From positions 1,550,001 through 1,614,000 of the forward strand of contig NZ_CP080376.1 of the NCBI RefSeq assembly GCF_019443405.1: DNA of 64,000 bases. The letters are read 5' to 3'. Made by a program: the position numbers and the translations under genes. This stretch comes from Brevundimonas sp. PAMC22021. GTDB lineage: Bacteria > Pseudomonadota > Alphaproteobacteria > Caulobacterales > Caulobacteraceae. This document shows, piece after piece, positions 11,614 through 20,964 of this stretch. The first letter of the stretch is position 1, and every line of letters starts with the position of its first letter. The notes under the pieces are model-generated. The model did no database searches, was not told where the DNA came from, and was given only the letters and a program-made list of their open reading frames with translations.

Positions 11614-12191
11614 GAAAGCGCCGGGTCGCCGTCCTGATCTCGGGTGCGGGCTCCAACATGGCGGCCCTGATCGACGCGGGTCTGGCCCCCGAAGCGGCGT
11701 TCGAGGTGGTGCTGGTCGTCTCCAACATCAAAGGCGCGGGCGGCCTGGCTGTGGCCGAGGCCAAGGGGGTCGCAGCTGTGGCCATTCCGCACGTGGCGTT
11801 CGCCAAGGACCGCGCGGCGCACGAACAAGCCATCGACGCAGCCCTCAAGGCTCATGACGTCGAGATGGTCGCGCTCGCCGGCTACATGCGGGTGCTGACG
11901 CCGTGGCTGGTCGGCGCCTGGCGCGGGCGGATGCTGAACATCCACCCCAGCCTGCTGCCGCTCTATCCCGGCCTCGACACCCACGCTCGCGCCATCGCCG
12001 CCGGCGACGCCGAGGCGGGCTGCACTGTGCATGGCGTGACCGAAGGCGTGGACGAGGGCCCGATCCTGGGCCAGGTGCGCGTGCCTGTCCTGCCCGACGA
12101 TACGCCTTCGTCGCTGGCCGAGCGGGTCAAGACGGCGGAGCACCAGCTCTATTCGCGCGTGCTGCACGCGGTCTGCAACACCCTGGACTGA
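11610..12191 (+). CDS. purN: Phosphoribosylglycinamide formyltransferase
   Basis: A 193-aa GAR transformylase that transfers a formyl group from 10-formyl-tetrahydrofolate to GAR in purine synthesis. The N-terminal nucleotide loop (LISGAGSNM) is present. The catalytic triad is in place: the asparagine and histidine of LNIHPSLLP and the aspartate of [10 protein letters not shown]. Length is normal for the bacterial enzyme. It is the second gene of the purM-purN pair and is followed by a strong GC-rich hairpin. Confidence 0.96.
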   Translation: MRKRRVAVLISGAGSNMAALIDAGLAPEAAFEVVLVVSNIKGAGGLAVAEAKGVAAVAIPHVAFAKDRAAHEQAIDAALKAHDVEMVALAGYMRVLTPWLVGAWRGRMLNIHPSLLPLYPGLDTHARAIAAGDAEAGCTVHGVTEGVDEGPILGQVRVPVLPDDTPSSLAERVKTAEHQLYSRVLHAVCNTLD

Positions 12192-12203
12192 CACGCACGA
12201 AAA

Positions 12204-12229
12204 CGGCCCCGGAGAGAACTCCGGGGCCG
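12204..12229 (-). terminator. Intrinsic terminator for the glycine-zipper gene
   Basis: A perfect 11-base GC-rich stem (12204-12214 with 12219-12229) has a 4-base loop. On the minus strand it is followed by TTTT, so it fits as terminator of the small lipoprotein gene ending at 12260. It also lies just after the purN stop and may work for that gene, though no T-run follows on the plus strand. Confidence 0.75.
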
Positions 12230-12259
12230 CTTCGCTTCAGCCTCGAGGGCCGAGACGTC

Positions 12260-12460
12260 TTAGCGCGGGGTCGTCGCCGCGCCGGCCACGCCGCCGATGG
12301 CGGCACCGGCCACGGTCGAGCCGGTGTTGCCGCCCAGCACCTGGCCGGCGACAGCGCCGCCCAGGGCGCCGGTGGCCGCGCGTTGTTCCATGGTCTGTCC
12401 GCAGGCGGCCAGCAGGGCCACGACGCCAACGACGGGAGCGATCTTGATCAGGGTCTTCAT
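12260..12460 (-). CDS. Small glycine-zipper lipoprotein
   Basis: A 66-aa exported lipoprotein: a short basic start, a hydrophobic stretch and a lipobox (ALLAAC, lipidated cysteine at about residue 20). The rest is a glycine-zipper segment with repeated GxxxG spacing (GALGGAVAGQVLGG, GAAIGGVAGAA), as in small envelope proteins related to osmotically inducible lipoproteins. I chose ATG 12460 because it follows GGAGA by six bases. It probably associates with the inner or outer membrane. The exact function is unknown. Confidence 0.78.
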   Translation of the reverse strand: MKTLIKIAPVVGVVALLAACGQTMEQRAATGALGGAVAGQVLGGNTGSTVAGAAIGGVAGAATTPR

Positions 12461-12506
12461 GGTCAGTCTCCTTGGGGAGGATGAGTTCCGATAGCACCCA
12501 AACGAA

Positions 12507-12538
12507 ATGGCCCGCCCCCGGTTCCGGCGGCGGGCCAT
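12507..12538 (-). terminator. Terminator downstream of ndk
   Basis: A perfect 10-base stem (ATGGCCCGCC at 12507-12516 against 12529-12538) has a 12-base loop that can pair further. On the minus strand it is followed by the T-rich TTCGTTT. It lies 22 bases after the ndk stop. Confidence 0.65.
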
Positions 12539-12560
12539 ATTGTCACGGTTGGCGAACCGC

Positions 12561-12980
12561 TCAGCCGACGATCTGGTCTTCGGTGAAGAACTGCTCGATC
12601 TCGATCTTGGCATTGTCCAGGCTGTCGGAGCCGTGCACCGAGTTCTCGCCGATCGACAGGGCGAACTGCTTGCGGATGGTGCCTTCTGCGGCCTGTTCCG
12701 GGTTGGTCGCGCCCATCACTTCGCGGTACTTGGCCACGGCGCCTTCGCCTTCCAGCACCTGCACCACGACCGGCTCAGCCGTCATCTGCGACACCAGTTC
12801 GCCGTAGAACGGGCGATCGGCGTGCACTTCGTAGAACTTCTTGGCTTGGGCGTCGGTCAGCTTGACGCGGCGCTGGGCGACGATGCGCAGGCCGGCGTCT
12901 TCGATCACGGCGTTGATCTTGCCGGTCAGGTTGCGACGCGTCGCGTCCGGCTTGATGATCGAGAAGGTGCGTTCGGTCAT
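12561..12980 (-). CDS. ndk: Nucleoside diphosphate kinase
   Basis: A 139-aa enzyme that equalises nucleoside triphosphate pools by a phosphohistidine ping-pong mechanism. The start [15 protein letters not shown] is diagnostic, and the active-site histidine lies in NSVHGSDS at about residue 117. I chose ATG 12980; the open frame extends 22 codons upstream without family similarity. The gene is divergent from the ABC-F gene, with 92 bases between start codons. Confidence 0.97.
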   Translation of the reverse strand: MTERTFSIIKPDATRRNLTGKINAVIEDAGLRIVAQRRVKLTDAQAKKFYEVHADRPFYGELVSQMTAEPVVVQVLEGEGAVAKYREVMGATNPEQAAEGTIRKQFALSIGENSVHGSDSLDNAKIEIEQFFTEDQIVG

Positions 12981-13072
12981 GGGGGTGACTTCTTGTTGGG
13001 AGATTGAGGGTCGCGGGCTTATAGCGACGCCCTCTCCGCTTTCCAATCCCGCCGCAAGGCCGCTGTCGACCC

Positions 13073-14962
13073 ATGCTCCAGATTTCCAACCTCACCTACA
13101 ACGCCTGGGGCCGCCAGTTCCTCGACGACGCCTCCGTTAGCCTGCCGCCCGGCGCCAAGGTCGGGCTGGTGGGTCGGAACGGCATCGGCAAGTCGACCCT
13201 GTTCAAGCTCATTCTGGGCGAACTGGCCGCCAACGGCGACGAAGTCAGCCTGCCCAAGACCGCCCGGATCGGTTCGGTCGATCAGGAGCACCCGGCGACG
13301 CCTGTCAGCGTGCTCGACACCATCCTGGAGGCCGACGTCGAGCGTCACTCGCTGATGACCCGGCTGGACACCGCCGAGCCGGAGGAGATGGGCGAGATCT
13401 GGATGCGGCTGATCGAGATCGACGCCGAGTCCGCGCCGTCCCGCGCCTCGGAAATCCTGGTCGGCCTCGGCTTCAGCCAGGAGGACATCCAGCGGCCCAT
13501 GTCGCACTTCTCCGGCGGCTGGCGGATGCGGGTGGCGCTGGCCGCCGCCCTGTTCGCCGAGCCGGACATGCTGCTGCTCGACGAACCGACCAACTACCTC
13601 GACCTCGAAGGCGCGCTGTGGCTCGAGGCGCGGCTGAAGAAGTATCCGCACACCGCCCTGATCATCTCGCACGACCGCGAGATGCTGAACGAGGTCTGCA
13701 CCCACATCCTGCACCTGTCGAACCGCAAGCTGGAACTCTACACCGGCAACTACGACGCCTTCGAGCAGCGCCGGGCCGAGAAGCTGCGGCTGCTGCAGGC
13801 GTCGCGCGCCAAGCAGGAGGCCGAGCGGGCGCACCTGCAGTCCTTCGTCGATCGCTTCAAGGCCAAGGCGTCCAAGGCCGCGCAGGCGCAGTCGCGCGTC
13901 AAGCGGCTGGCCAAGCTGCAGCCGGTCGAGCTGCCGCCCGAAGAACGCGTCGCGCCCTTTGTCCTCCCCTCCCCGCCGCGTCCCCTGCCGCCGCCGCTGA
14001 TCCGGCTGGAGCGGGGCTCGGTCGGCTATGAGCCCGGCAAGCCGATCCTGCGCGGCCTGAACCTGCGCATGGACCTGGACGACCGCATCGGCCTGTTGGG
14101 CGTCAACGGCGCGGGCAAGTCGACCTTCGCCAAGATGATCGCAAAGGCCCTGCCCATCGAGGCGGGCGAGTTCCACCGCGACGGCAAGATGCGCGTGGGC
14201 TGGTTCCACCAGCATCAGATCGAGGCGATGGATCCGACGGACACGCCGCTGGAAATCATCCGCCGAGCCATGCCGGAAGCATCGGAAAGCAGCCGTCGCT
14301 CCAAACTGGCGCAGTTCGGCCTGCCGTTCGAGAAGCAGGAAACCAAGGTCGAGGCGCTGTCCGGCGGCGAACGGGCGCGCCTGCTGCTGAACCTGGTGGC
14401 GATGGATGCGCCGCACATCCTGATCCTCGACGAGCCCACCAACCACCTGGACATCGATAGTCGCCGCGCGCTGCTGGATGCGCTGAACGACTACAACGGC
14501 GCGGTGATCCTGATCACCCACGACCGCTCGCTGATGGAGCTGGTGGCCGACCGGCTGTGGCTGGCCGCTGACGGCTCGGTGAAGCCGTTCGACGGCGACA
14601 TGGACGATTACGCCAAGTTCGTGCTCGACCGCGCCAAACAGGCCGGCATGAAGCCCAGCCAGGTCCGCGACGCGCCGGTGGTCGAAGCCGCGCCGATCGC
14701 GGCGTCCGCGCCCAAGGTCGAGAAGAAGAAGGGCGGCCCCTCCCCCTCCACCCTGCGTCACGCAGTCAGAAAGGCGGAGGAGCGCATGGCCGCGCTGACC
14801 GCCGACCTTGCCCGCATTGACGCCGATCTCGCCGACGCCGCGGCCCGGGATCCCAGGAAGCTGGAGGGCCTGACCCGCGCTCGAGGCAAGGCGCAGGCCG
14901 ACCTGGACGCCGCCGAGGCGGACTGGGTCGCCGCGGAGGAAGCCTTGGCGGAAGTCGCCTAA
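13073..14962 (+). CDS. ABC-F family ATPase (Uup/YheS type)
   Basis: A 629-aa soluble protein with two ABC ATPase domains and no membrane segments, typical of ABC-F factors that act on the ribosome. Walker A loops are GRNGIGKST (about residue 36) and GVNGAGKST (about 343). Signature sequences are [12 protein letters not shown] and [12 protein letters not shown]; Walker B segments are [12 protein letters not shown] and [12 protein letters not shown]. The linker (about 230-300) is charged and helical. The C-terminus (about 555-629) is a Lys/Ala-rich coiled coil. Its stop overlaps the next gene's start (TAATG). Confidence 0.92.
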   Translation: MLQISNLTYNAWGRQFLDDASVSLPPGAKVGLVGRNGIGKSTLFKLILGELAANGDEVSLPKTARIGSVDQEHPATPVSVLDTILEADVERHSLMTRLDTAEPEEMGEIWMRLIEIDAESAPSRASEILVGLGFSQEDIQRPMSHFSGGWRMRVALAAALFAEPDMLLLDEPTNYLDLEGALWLEARLKKYPHTALIISHDREMLNEVCTHILHLSNRKLELYTGNYDAFEQRRAEKLRLLQASRAKQEAERAHLQSFVDRFKAKASKAAQAQSRVKRLAKLQPVELPPEERVAPFVLPSPPRPLPPPLIRLERGSVGYEPGKPILRGLNLRMDLDDRIGLLGVNGAGKSTFAKMIAKALPIEAGEFHRDGKMRVGWFHQHQIEAMDPTDTPLEIIRRAMPEASESSRRSKLAQFGLPFEKQETKVEALSGGERARLLLNLVAMDAPHILILDEPTNHLDIDSRRALLDALNDYNGAVILITHDRSLMELVADRLWLAADGSVKPFDGDMDDYAKFVLDRAKQAGMKPSQVRDAPVVEAAPIAASAPKVEKKKGGPSPSTLRHAVRKAEERMAALTADLARIDADLADAAARDPRKLEGLTRARGKAQADLDAAEADWVAAEEALAEVA

Positions 14963-15207
14963 TGAAGCCCATCGTCTTCTCGCCAGAGGAACGCACGGCG
15001 GCGACCGCAAGCTTACGCGCCTACTTCCGCGACGAACTGGATCACGACCTGGCCCAACTGCCGGCCGAGATGCTGCTCGACTTCATCGGGCGGGAAATCG
15101 GCGGCGCCTTCTACAATCGCGGCGTCTACGACGCGCAGGCGGTGGTGCGGGCCAAGGCGGACGATGTGGTCGAGGCGCTCTATGCCCTGGAGCGCACGCG
15201 GCCTTGA
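14962..15207 (+). CDS. DUF2164 family protein
   Basis: An 81-aa protein matching the small uncharacterised DUF2164 family: KPIVFSPEER at the start, then LRAYFRDELD, and the conserved core DFIGREIGGAFYNRGVYDAQ. It is cytosolic, mostly helical, with no signal peptide. Its ATG overlaps the ABC-F stop codon by one base, so it is probably translated with that gene. No function is established for the family. Confidence 0.85.
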   Translation: MKPIVFSPEERTAATASLRAYFRDELDHDLAQLPAEMLLDFIGREIGGAFYNRGVYDAQAVVRAKADDVVEALYALERTRP

Positions 15208-15287
15208 GGCCGATCATTGCCGAAGCTTAATGCGGCGCCCGTGTGATCCGCCTTGTCGAACGCCGATCCGACAGCCAAGCTGGCTTC

Positions 15288-16208
15288 ATGACCAGCAGCG
15301 CTCCCGTCATTGAGACCCATGGCCTGACCAAGACCTATGGGTCGGTCAGGGCGCTTGACGGGCTGACGCTCAGCATCCCACGCGGCGGCGTCTACGGCGT
15401 GCTGGGACCGAACGGCGCGGGCAAGTCGACGCTGTTCCGCACCCTGCTGGGCCTGATCCGGCCGACCGAGGGCAGCGCGACCATCATGGGCGGTCCGATC
15501 GGCGACGTGGCCGCGATGCGGCGCATGGGCTCGATGATCGAGACGCCGAGGTTCCCGCCCTACCTGACGGCGCGACAGGTGTTGCACTGGCTGGGACGGT
15601 CGCACGGCGGCGTCGCGGACGCCGACATCCGGCGGTGGCTGGAGCGGGTCGGCCTGACCGAAGCGGCCGATCGCAAGGTGCGCGGCTTTTCCGTCGGCAT
15701 GCTGCAGCGGCTGGGGGTCGCCGCCGCCCTGATGACCAAACCCGACCTCGTCATCCTGGATGAGCCGACCAGCGGCATGGATCCCCCCGGTATCCAGGAG
15801 ATGCGCGCGCTGATCCGCTCGCTGGCCGACATCGAGGGCGTGACCATCATCCTAGCCAGCCACCAGCTGCAGGAGGTGCAGCGCGTCTGCGACCGCGTCG
15901 CCATCTTCAACAAGGGCAAGGTCGTCGCCGAGGGCCGTGTTTCGGAACTGACGGCCTCGGGCGAGCGGCTGCGGCTGTCCGCCACGCCGCTCGCACGCGT
16001 CATGGCGGTGCTGGGCGAACGCGGGAGCCTGGACGGCGACGCCGTGTTGGCCTCTGTGCCACGCAGCGAAGCGCCTTCGCTCATTCGCGCGCTGGTCGAG
16101 GGCGGGATCGAGATCGACGAAGCGCGCTGGGTCGGCGCCGACCTGGAAAGCGTGTTCATGACCGAGACCGGCTGGACCGGCGTCAAGGAGCCCAACCATG
16201 CTGGCTGA
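15288..16208 (+). CDS. ABC transporter ATP-binding protein (ABC-2 type exporter)
   Basis: A 306-aa ATPase subunit. Walker A is GPNGAGKST at about residue 44 and Walker B is LVILDEPTSGMDPPG. The signature is the variant FSVGMLQRLG rather than LSGGQ, as is common in bacitracin/antibiotic-export and ABC-2 families. A C-terminal regulatory extension (about 225-306) follows the ATPase. ATG 15288 removes 15 unsupported residues from the open frame. It overlaps the permease gene by 11 bases. The substrate is unknown. Confidence 0.9.
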   Translation: MTSSAPVIETHGLTKTYGSVRALDGLTLSIPRGGVYGVLGPNGAGKSTLFRTLLGLIRPTEGSATIMGGPIGDVAAMRRMGSMIETPRFPPYLTARQVLHWLGRSHGGVADADIRRWLERVGLTEAADRKVRGFSVGMLQRLGVAAALMTKPDLVILDEPTSGMDPPGIQEMRALIRSLADIEGVTIILASHQLQEVQRVCDRVAIFNKGKVVAEGRVSELTASGERLRLSATPLARVMAVLGERGSLDGDAVLASVPRSEAPSLIRALVEGGIEIDEARWVGADLESVFMTETGWTGVKEPNHAG

Positions 16209-17061
16209 CGCCGCACGCGCCGAAGCCTATCGGCTGTCCAAGAACCGCATCCAGATCGGCCTGTCGGTCTTTCTGACGCCGTTGCTGTTCGTCTTGGGCG
16301 GCCTGTTCCTGCTGTGGCAGGCGCGGACGCAGGGCGGCGCGGCGGCGGCCGCCATGGGCCTCAATCCAGGATCGGCGAGCGCGCCGCTCAACCTCGCCGA
16401 CACGTTGATCGCCAGCGCCGACAAAGGCGCCAACGGGCTGATGCTAGTGCTCATGCTTGTCGCCGCCGCCACCCTGTATGCCGGTGACTACCGGTGGGAG
16501 ACCTGGCGACTGATCAGCGCGCGCAATGGCCGAACCTCGCTGCTGGGCGGGAAGTTGCTGGTCATGACGGGACTGGCGCTCGCCGGCATGGTGGTCTTCC
16601 AGATCGCCGGCCTGATCGTGGCCTTGGCGCAAGCCGCCATGTTCGAGCGATCCATAACTTTCGACATGAGCGCGGGCGCCCTTGGCGATCTGGTCCTGAC
16701 GTGGCTGCTTTCCTGGCTCCGCATCGTCCAGTACGTCATGATCGCCTTGCTGACGGCGGTGGTCAGCCGTTCGCTGCTCGCCGCGCTGTTCGTGCCTTGG
16801 GCGCTGGGTTTCGTCCAGACGCTGCTCGGTCAACTGGGACCGGCGGTGTTCGGCTGGGAGCCGCAGGGCTGGACCATGCACCTCCTGCTGCCCGGACATG
16901 CCTATGACGCGCTGAAGACGCTGGTCGTTCCGCCAGCAGGGCCTGTTCCGGGTCCGGCTCCGGCTCTGTGGCCGGCGCTGACCAGCTTGGTGCTCTGGAC
17001 CCTGCTTCCGCTGCTCGCCGCCCTGGCCTGGTTCAGGCGGCAGGACCTGGCGAAGGAATAG
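16198..17061 (+). CDS. ABC transporter permease (ABC-2 family)
   Basis: A 287-aa membrane protein with about six hydrophobic segments: near 20-40 (FLTPLLFVLGGLFLLW), 80-95, 120-145, 180-200, 205-225 and 255-280. A large extracytoplasmic loop follows the first segment, the usual ABC-2 permease layout. It overlaps the upstream ATPase gene by 11 bases and forms the exporter with it. The last 29 bases overlap the convergent acetyltransferase gene. The substrate cannot be inferred. Confidence 0.85.
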   Translation: MLADAARAEAYRLSKNRIQIGLSVFLTPLLFVLGGLFLLWQARTQGGAAAAAMGLNPGSASAPLNLADTLIASADKGANGLMLVLMLVAAATLYAGDYRWETWRLISARNGRTSLLGGKLLVMTGLALAGMVVFQIAGLIVALAQAAMFERSITFDMSAGALGDLVLTWLLSWLRIVQYVMIALLTAVVSRSLLAALFVPWALGFVQTLLGQLGPAVFGWEPQGWTMHLLLPGHAYDALKTLVVPPAGPVPGPAPALWPALTSLVLWTLLPLLAALAWFRRQDLAKE

Positions 17062-17533
17062 CCGCCAGCCGCTTTTCCATGAACACGTCCGCCCGCGCAT
17101 AGGGGGTCGGACGCGGCGGCAAGTGAACGAACCCTTCGCTTTCGTACAGCGCGATGGCCGGCTTGAGCGCGCTGTTGGTCTCCAGATACAGCCTCGCCGC
17201 GCCCGACGCTCGCGCCGCCGCCTCGCAGGCTTGCAGCAGTCGCCGGGCCAGGCCCTGCCCGCGCAGGCGGGGACTGACCGTCATCTTGGACACCTCGAAG
17301 CCGCCATCGATGCGGATCAGGGCGCAGCACCCGACCGGCTCTCCGGCGGCCTCCGCGATGAAGATGCGTCCGCCACCATCCAGAAACGCGGACTGCGGAT
17401 CGCCGATCGCCTTGTCGTCCTTGGCCTCGATCACAAACCCGCCCTCGGTCAGCCAAGCCCTGTTCAGGGCCGCCCAGCCCGCCGCGTGACGCGGTTCGTA
17501 GTCGATGATGGTCAAGGTGTCGGCGGTCCTCAT
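17033..17533 (-). CDS. GNAT family N-acetyltransferase
   Basis: A 166-aa protein of the Gcn5-related acetyltransferase fold. The acetyl-CoA binding motif A reads SPRLRGQGLARRLL, preceded by the strand FEVSKMTV. The following segment ARLYLETNSALKPAIALYESEGFVHLP is the classical end of the fold. I prefer ATG 17533 because it follows GAGGCGGTG; the open frame extends 6 codons to a TTG. It converges on and overlaps the ABC permease gene by 29 bases. The substrate is unknown. Confidence 0.87.
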   Translation of the reverse strand: MRTADTLTIIDYEPRHAAGWAALNRAWLTEGGFVIEAKDDKAIGDPQSAFLDGGGRIFIAEAAGEPVGCCALIRIDGGFEVSKMTVSPRLRGQGLARRLLQACEAAARASGAARLYLETNSALKPAIALYESEGFVHLPPRPTPYARADVFMEKRLAAIPSPGPAA

Positions 17534-17567
17534 CACCGCCTCATGCCGCAATCGCGGACAAAGAAAA

Positions 17568-17594
17568 AGGGCGACCGGATCGCCCGGTCGCCCT
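17568..17594 (-). terminator. Terminator of the ribosomal protein operon
   Basis: A perfect 11-base stem (AGGGCGACCGG at 17568-17578 with 17584-17594) has a 5-base loop. On the minus strand it is followed by TTTTTCTTT. It lies 30 bases after the rplQ stop and closes the S10-spc-alpha operon. Confidence 0.85.
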
Positions 17595-17623
17595 CTTCAG
17601 ATCGATCATCGCGTAAGCGAGGC

Positions 17624-18043
17624 TCAGGCCTCGTCGTCGCCTTCGTAGGCCATCACCGGACCCGAGTCCTGACCCTTGGCGTCAACGTCGCGATCGACGA
17701 ATTCGATCACGGCCATCGGCGCATTGTCGCCGTGTCGGAAGCCGGCCTTCATGATGCGGATGTAGCCGCCGTTGCGCTCGGCGTAGCGGCTGCCCAGCGT
17801 GTCGAACAGCTTGCCGACCTGCGTCACGTCACGGACCTGGCTGATGGCCTGGCGACGCGCGTGCAGGTCGCCCTTCTTGGCCAGGGTGACCAGCTTCTCG
17901 ACAAAGGGACGCAGTTCCTTGGCCTTGGGCAGGGTCGTCTTGATCTGCTCGTGCTTGATCAGCGAGGCGGCCATGTTGGCGAACATGGCGGTGCGGTGGC
18001 TGCTGGTGCGGCCGAGCTTGCGGTGGGCGGCGCCGTGGCGCAT
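17624..18043 (-). CDS. rplQ: 50S ribosomal protein L17
   Basis: A 139-aa large-subunit protein, last gene of the alpha operon. The start [19 protein letters not shown] is diagnostic of L17. It has an acidic C-terminal tail beyond the conserved core. GGAGAG lies 8 bases before the ATG. The gap to rpoA is 117 bases, wider than most in the operon, and a strong terminator follows. Confidence 0.97.
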   Translation of the reverse strand: MRHGAAHRKLGRTSSHRTAMFANMAASLIKHEQIKTTLPKAKELRPFVEKLVTLAKKGDLHARRQAISQVRDVTQVGKLFDTLGSRYAERNGGYIRIMKAGFRHGDNAPMAVIEFVDRDVDAKGQDSGPVMAYEGDDEA

Positions 18044-18160
18044 CGGGGTCTCTCCTACTCCGGCTCCGGTATCCCACCTCTTGGGGAACGCGGGACCTAG
18101 AACCGTAATCTTCTAACCGCCCCGGCTTTCTCCTTGGAGGAGACGGGCGGAGGGTTGAAC

Positions 18161-19180
18161 TTAGATCTGGTCGTCGAACTTCTTGGCCAGATCTTCGATG
18201 TTTTCGGGCGGCCAGTTCGGCACGTCCATGCCGAGCGACAGACCCATGGAGGTCAGGACCTCCTTGATCTCGTTCAGCGACTTGCGGCCGAAGTTCGGGG
18301 TGCGAAGCATCTCGCCCTCGGTCTTCTGGATCAGGTCGCCGATGTAGACGATGTTGTCGTTCTTCAGGCAGTTGGCCGAACGGACCGAAAGCTCCAGCTC
18401 GTCCACCTTCTTCAGCAGGGCCGGGTTGAACGGCAGGTCCGGCTTGCCTTCGGAAGCCTCCACCGCCTTCTTCGGCTCGTCGAAGGTGATGAAGATCTGC
18501 AGTTGGTCCTGAAGGATGCGCGAGGCATAGGCCACGGCGTCCACCGGCGACACCGCGCCGTTGGTTTCCACTTCCAGCAGCAGCTTGTCGTAATCGAGCG
18601 ACTGACCCTGGCGGGTCGGCTCGACGCGATAGGCGACGCGCTTGACCGGCGAATACAGGGCGTCGACGGCGATCAGGCCGATCGGCGCATCTTCGGGACG
18701 GTTGAACTCGGCCGCCACATAGCCCTTGCCGTTCTGCACGGTCAGTTCCATGCGGACCGAAGCGCCGTCGTCCAGGGTGCAGATGACGTGATCGGGGTTC
18801 AGCACCTCGATGTCGGCCGGGGCGTCGATCTGGCCGGCGGTCACAGGGCCGGGGCCCGTGGCGCGCAGGGTCATGCGCTTGGGGCCTTCGGCGTGCATGC
18901 GCAGCGCCAGCTGCTTGATGTTCAGCACGATGTCGACCACGTCCTCGCGCACGCCTTCCAGCGACGAGAATTCATGGACCACGCCGTCGATCTGGATGGC
19001 GGTCACCGCCGCGCCTTGCAGCGACGACAGCAGCACGCGACGCAGCGCGTTGCCGAGCGTCACGCCGAAACCGCGTTCCAGGGGCTCGGCCACCAGGCGC
19101 GCCTTGCGCTGGGCGTCGGAGCCGACCTCGATCTGCGGCTTCTCGGGACGGATCAGCTCTTGCCAGTTTCTTTCGATCAT
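18161..19180 (-). CDS. rpoA: RNA polymerase alpha subunit
   Basis: A 339-aa alpha subunit. The N-terminal dimerisation domain contains [21 protein letters not shown] at about residues 35-55. A linker near 235-255 leads to the C-terminal domain with the helix-hairpin-helix segment [21 protein letters not shown]. That domain contacts UP elements and activators. Gene order rpsM-rpsK-rpoA-rplQ lacks rpsD, as expected for alphaproteobacteria. Confidence 0.98.
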   Translation of the reverse strand: MIERNWQELIRPEKPQIEVGSDAQRKARLVAEPLERGFGVTLGNALRRVLLSSLQGAAVTAIQIDGVVHEFSSLEGVREDVVDIVLNIKQLALRMHAEGPKRMTLRATGPGPVTAGQIDAPADIEVLNPDHVICTLDDGASVRMELTVQNGKGYVAAEFNRPEDAPIGLIAVDALYSPVKRVAYRVEPTRQGQSLDYDKLLLEVETNGAVSPVDAVAYASRILQDQLQIFITFDEPKKAVEASEGKPDLPFNPALLKKVDELELSVRSANCLKNDNIVYIGDLIQKTEGEMLRTPNFGRKSLNEIKEVLTSMGLSLGMDVPNWPPENIEDLAKKFDDQI

Positions 19181-19277
19181 TTTGTCCCTCGAACGGGTTT
19201 CGCCGGTTTCCTGCCCTGTCGACGAGGCGGATGGAAACCGGCGGGAATAGGGGGCGGCGGCTAGAGCGGCTGCGTGT

Positions 19278-19667
19278 TTAGACGCGGCGACGCTTCGGCG
19301 GACGGCAGCCGTTGTGCGGCATCGGCGTGACGTCGCGGATCGTGGTGATCGTCAGGCCGACCGACTGCAGCGCGCGCAGCGCCGACTCGCGACCCGAACC
19401 AGGACCCGAGACGTTCACTTCCAGCGTCTTGACGCCGTGCTCCTGCGCCTTCTTGCCGGCGTCCTCGGCCGCCATCTGGGCGGCGTACGGCGTCGATTTG
19501 CGCGAGCCCTTGAACCCCATGTGACCGGCCGACGACCAGGAAATCGCATTTCCTTGCGCGTCGGTGATGGTCACCATGGTGTTGTTGAAGCTGGCGTTCA
19601 CGTGAGCCACGCCCGACGTGATGTTCTTGCGTTCGCGGCGCTTAACGCGACCCGGTTCCTTGGCCAT
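19278..19667 (-). CDS. rpsK: 30S ribosomal protein S11
   Basis: A 129-aa small-subunit protein of the platform. The conserved segments [36 protein letters not shown] and the basic C-terminus ([13 protein letters not shown]) identify it. It lies 16 bases after rpsM and 97 bases before rpoA. Confidence 0.98.
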   Translation of the reverse strand: MAKEPGRVKRRERKNITSGVAHVNASFNNTMVTITDAQGNAISWSSAGHMGFKGSRKSTPYAAQMAAEDAGKKAQEHGVKTLEVNVSGPGSGRESALRALQSVGLTITTIRDVTPMPHNGCRPPKRRRV

Positions 19668-19683
19668 CGGTCAGCTCTTTCTC

Positions 19684-20052
19684 TTACTTCTTCTTGCCGG
19701 CGATCGGCTTGGCCGGACCCTTGCGGGTGCGGGCGTTCGTGTGCGTGCGCTGGCCGCGGACCGGCAGGCCCTTGCGGTGACGCAGGCCGCGATAGCAGGC
19801 CAGGTCCATCAGGCGCTTGATGTTCATCGAGGTCTCGCGGCGCAGGTCGCCCTCGACGGTGTGGTCGCGGTCGATCGTCTCGCGGATCTGCAGGACTTCG
19901 GCGTCCGACAGCTGGTTGACGCGACGGGCGGCCTCGATGCCGACCTTTTCGGTGATTTCCTTGGCGGCGGCCGGGCCGATGCCGTGGATGTACTGCAGCG
20001 CGATTTCGACGCGCTTGTTGGTCGGGATATTGACGCCTGCGATACGGGCCAC
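19684..20052 (-). CDS. rpsM: 30S ribosomal protein S13
   Basis: A 122-aa small-subunit head protein. The true start is the GTG at 20052: it gives the universal N-terminus (M/V)ARIAGVNIP and has GGAGAG four bases upstream, while the ATG further upstream adds 12 unrelated residues. [16 protein letters not shown] sequence and a basic C-terminal tail (KPIAGKKK) are present. It is first in the alpha segment, 132 bases downstream of the TonB-like gene, so it may have its own promoter. Confidence 0.97.
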   Translation of the reverse strand: MARIAGVNIPTNKRVEIALQYIHGIGPAAAKEITEKVGIEAARRVNQLSDAEVLQIRETIDRDHTVEGDLRRETSMNIKRLMDLACYRGLRHRKGLPVRGQRTHTNARTRKGPAKPIAGKKK

Positions 20053-20088
20053 GAAACTCTCCAGATGCGCGTTAGTCAGACGCAACAA

Positions 20089-20115
20089 ACGCTCCGGTCA
20101 ACAGACCAGGAGCGT
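20089..20115 (-). terminator. Hairpin between the TonB-like gene and rpsM
   Basis: The arms ACGCTCCGGTC (20089-20099) and GACC-A-GGAGCGT (20104-20115) pair over 11 bases with one bulge and a 4-base loop. On the minus strand the stem is followed by TTTGTTG. It could end transcripts of the upstream genes or act as a leader structure for rpsM. Confidence 0.5.
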
Positions 20116-20184
20116 GGGCGCCCTTCGCGGAAGGCCGTCCTTATAGCGGCGATTCACCGGACGTCAATGGCCTGTGATCCGCCT

Positions 20185-20931
20185 TCAGCGAAAGGACACC
20201 GTCAGGGTCACGCCCTCCCCCGCCTGCGCTCGGCCGCCTCGGGTCGGCGGATCGAACCGGAAGAAGCCGGCGGCCTGCAACGCCGCCACGCCGAAGCCTC
20301 GCCCGGGCGGCGTCTCACTGACGATGCTGCACTGTTCGAGCTGTCGATCCAGGCGGATCAGGCAATGAATGATGCCTTCGCCTGACGCGCGCCCGCCGAA
20401 GAGGCCGCCGCGCGCCTGCGCCGGATGCAGACGCGCCAACTCGGCATTGGATGGCCCCCGCACGAATCGCGGCCCGGTCGCACCCGCTCCTGGACCGTCG
20501 CCAGATCCAGTCCCCACGCCGGTCCCCTCGCCCTCGCCGCCCTGCCCCAGCCCCGGATCAACAGACGACTGGTCGGACACGCCCACCGTCAAGGCGGGTT
20601 CTGGCGCCGGCGTGCGCGGCGCCGGCAGTTCGGGCGGAGCCTCCGCCTGCGGGGGCACATGGACGACCGACGGCGCCGCCGGAGCGCCGCCACCGCTGGT
20701 GGGCGCAGGCTGAACTGGGGGCGGCAGGACAGGAGGTTGAGGCGGACGAACGAGCGCCACATCAATGGGCGTTGCGTCGGGCGAAGGCGCTGTCGCATCC
20801 CCCATCCGTCCGAACAAGACAAACAGGCCCAGATGCGCCAGCAGCACGCCTGCCCCGACCAGGGCATCCCGGCCTCGCCGAGAGTTCCGGAAGCGAACAC
20901 CGTCTGAAATGGAGGGATTGATCGTGGACAT
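20185..20931 (-). CDS. TonB-like C-terminal domain protein
   Basis: A 248-aa protein with the TonB layout. A short cytosolic N-terminus carries one membrane segment (about residues 22-40, LVGAGVLLAHLGLFVLF). A long Pro/Ala/Gly-rich periplasmic linker follows (about 45-160). The compact C-terminal domain ends G-F-G-V-A-A-L-Q-A-A-x-F-F-R-F-D-P-P. It therefore probably spans the envelope. No exbB/exbD is nearby. ATG 20931 is preferred to the GTG three codons earlier. Its place between adk and rpsM is unusual. Confidence 0.72.
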   Translation of the reverse strand: MSTINPSISDGVRFRNSRRGRDALVGAGVLLAHLGLFVLFGRMGDATAPSPDATPIDVALVRPPQPPVLPPPVQPAPTSGGGAPAAPSVVHVPPQAEAPPELPAPRTPAPEPALTVGVSDQSSVDPGLGQGGEGEGTGVGTGSGDGPGAGATGPRFVRGPSNAELARLHPAQARGGLFGGRASGEGIIHCLIRLDRQLEQCSIVSETPPGRGFGVAALQAAGFFRFDPPTRGGRAQAGEGVTLTVSFR

Positions 20932-20964
20932 CTCGGGCACCTAACGCCCGAAATCGGTCAACCG

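Noticed and set aside
13019..15010. A 663-codon minus-strand frame opposite the ABC-F gene.
   Set aside because: It shows no motif, and the opposite strand has two full ATPase domains.
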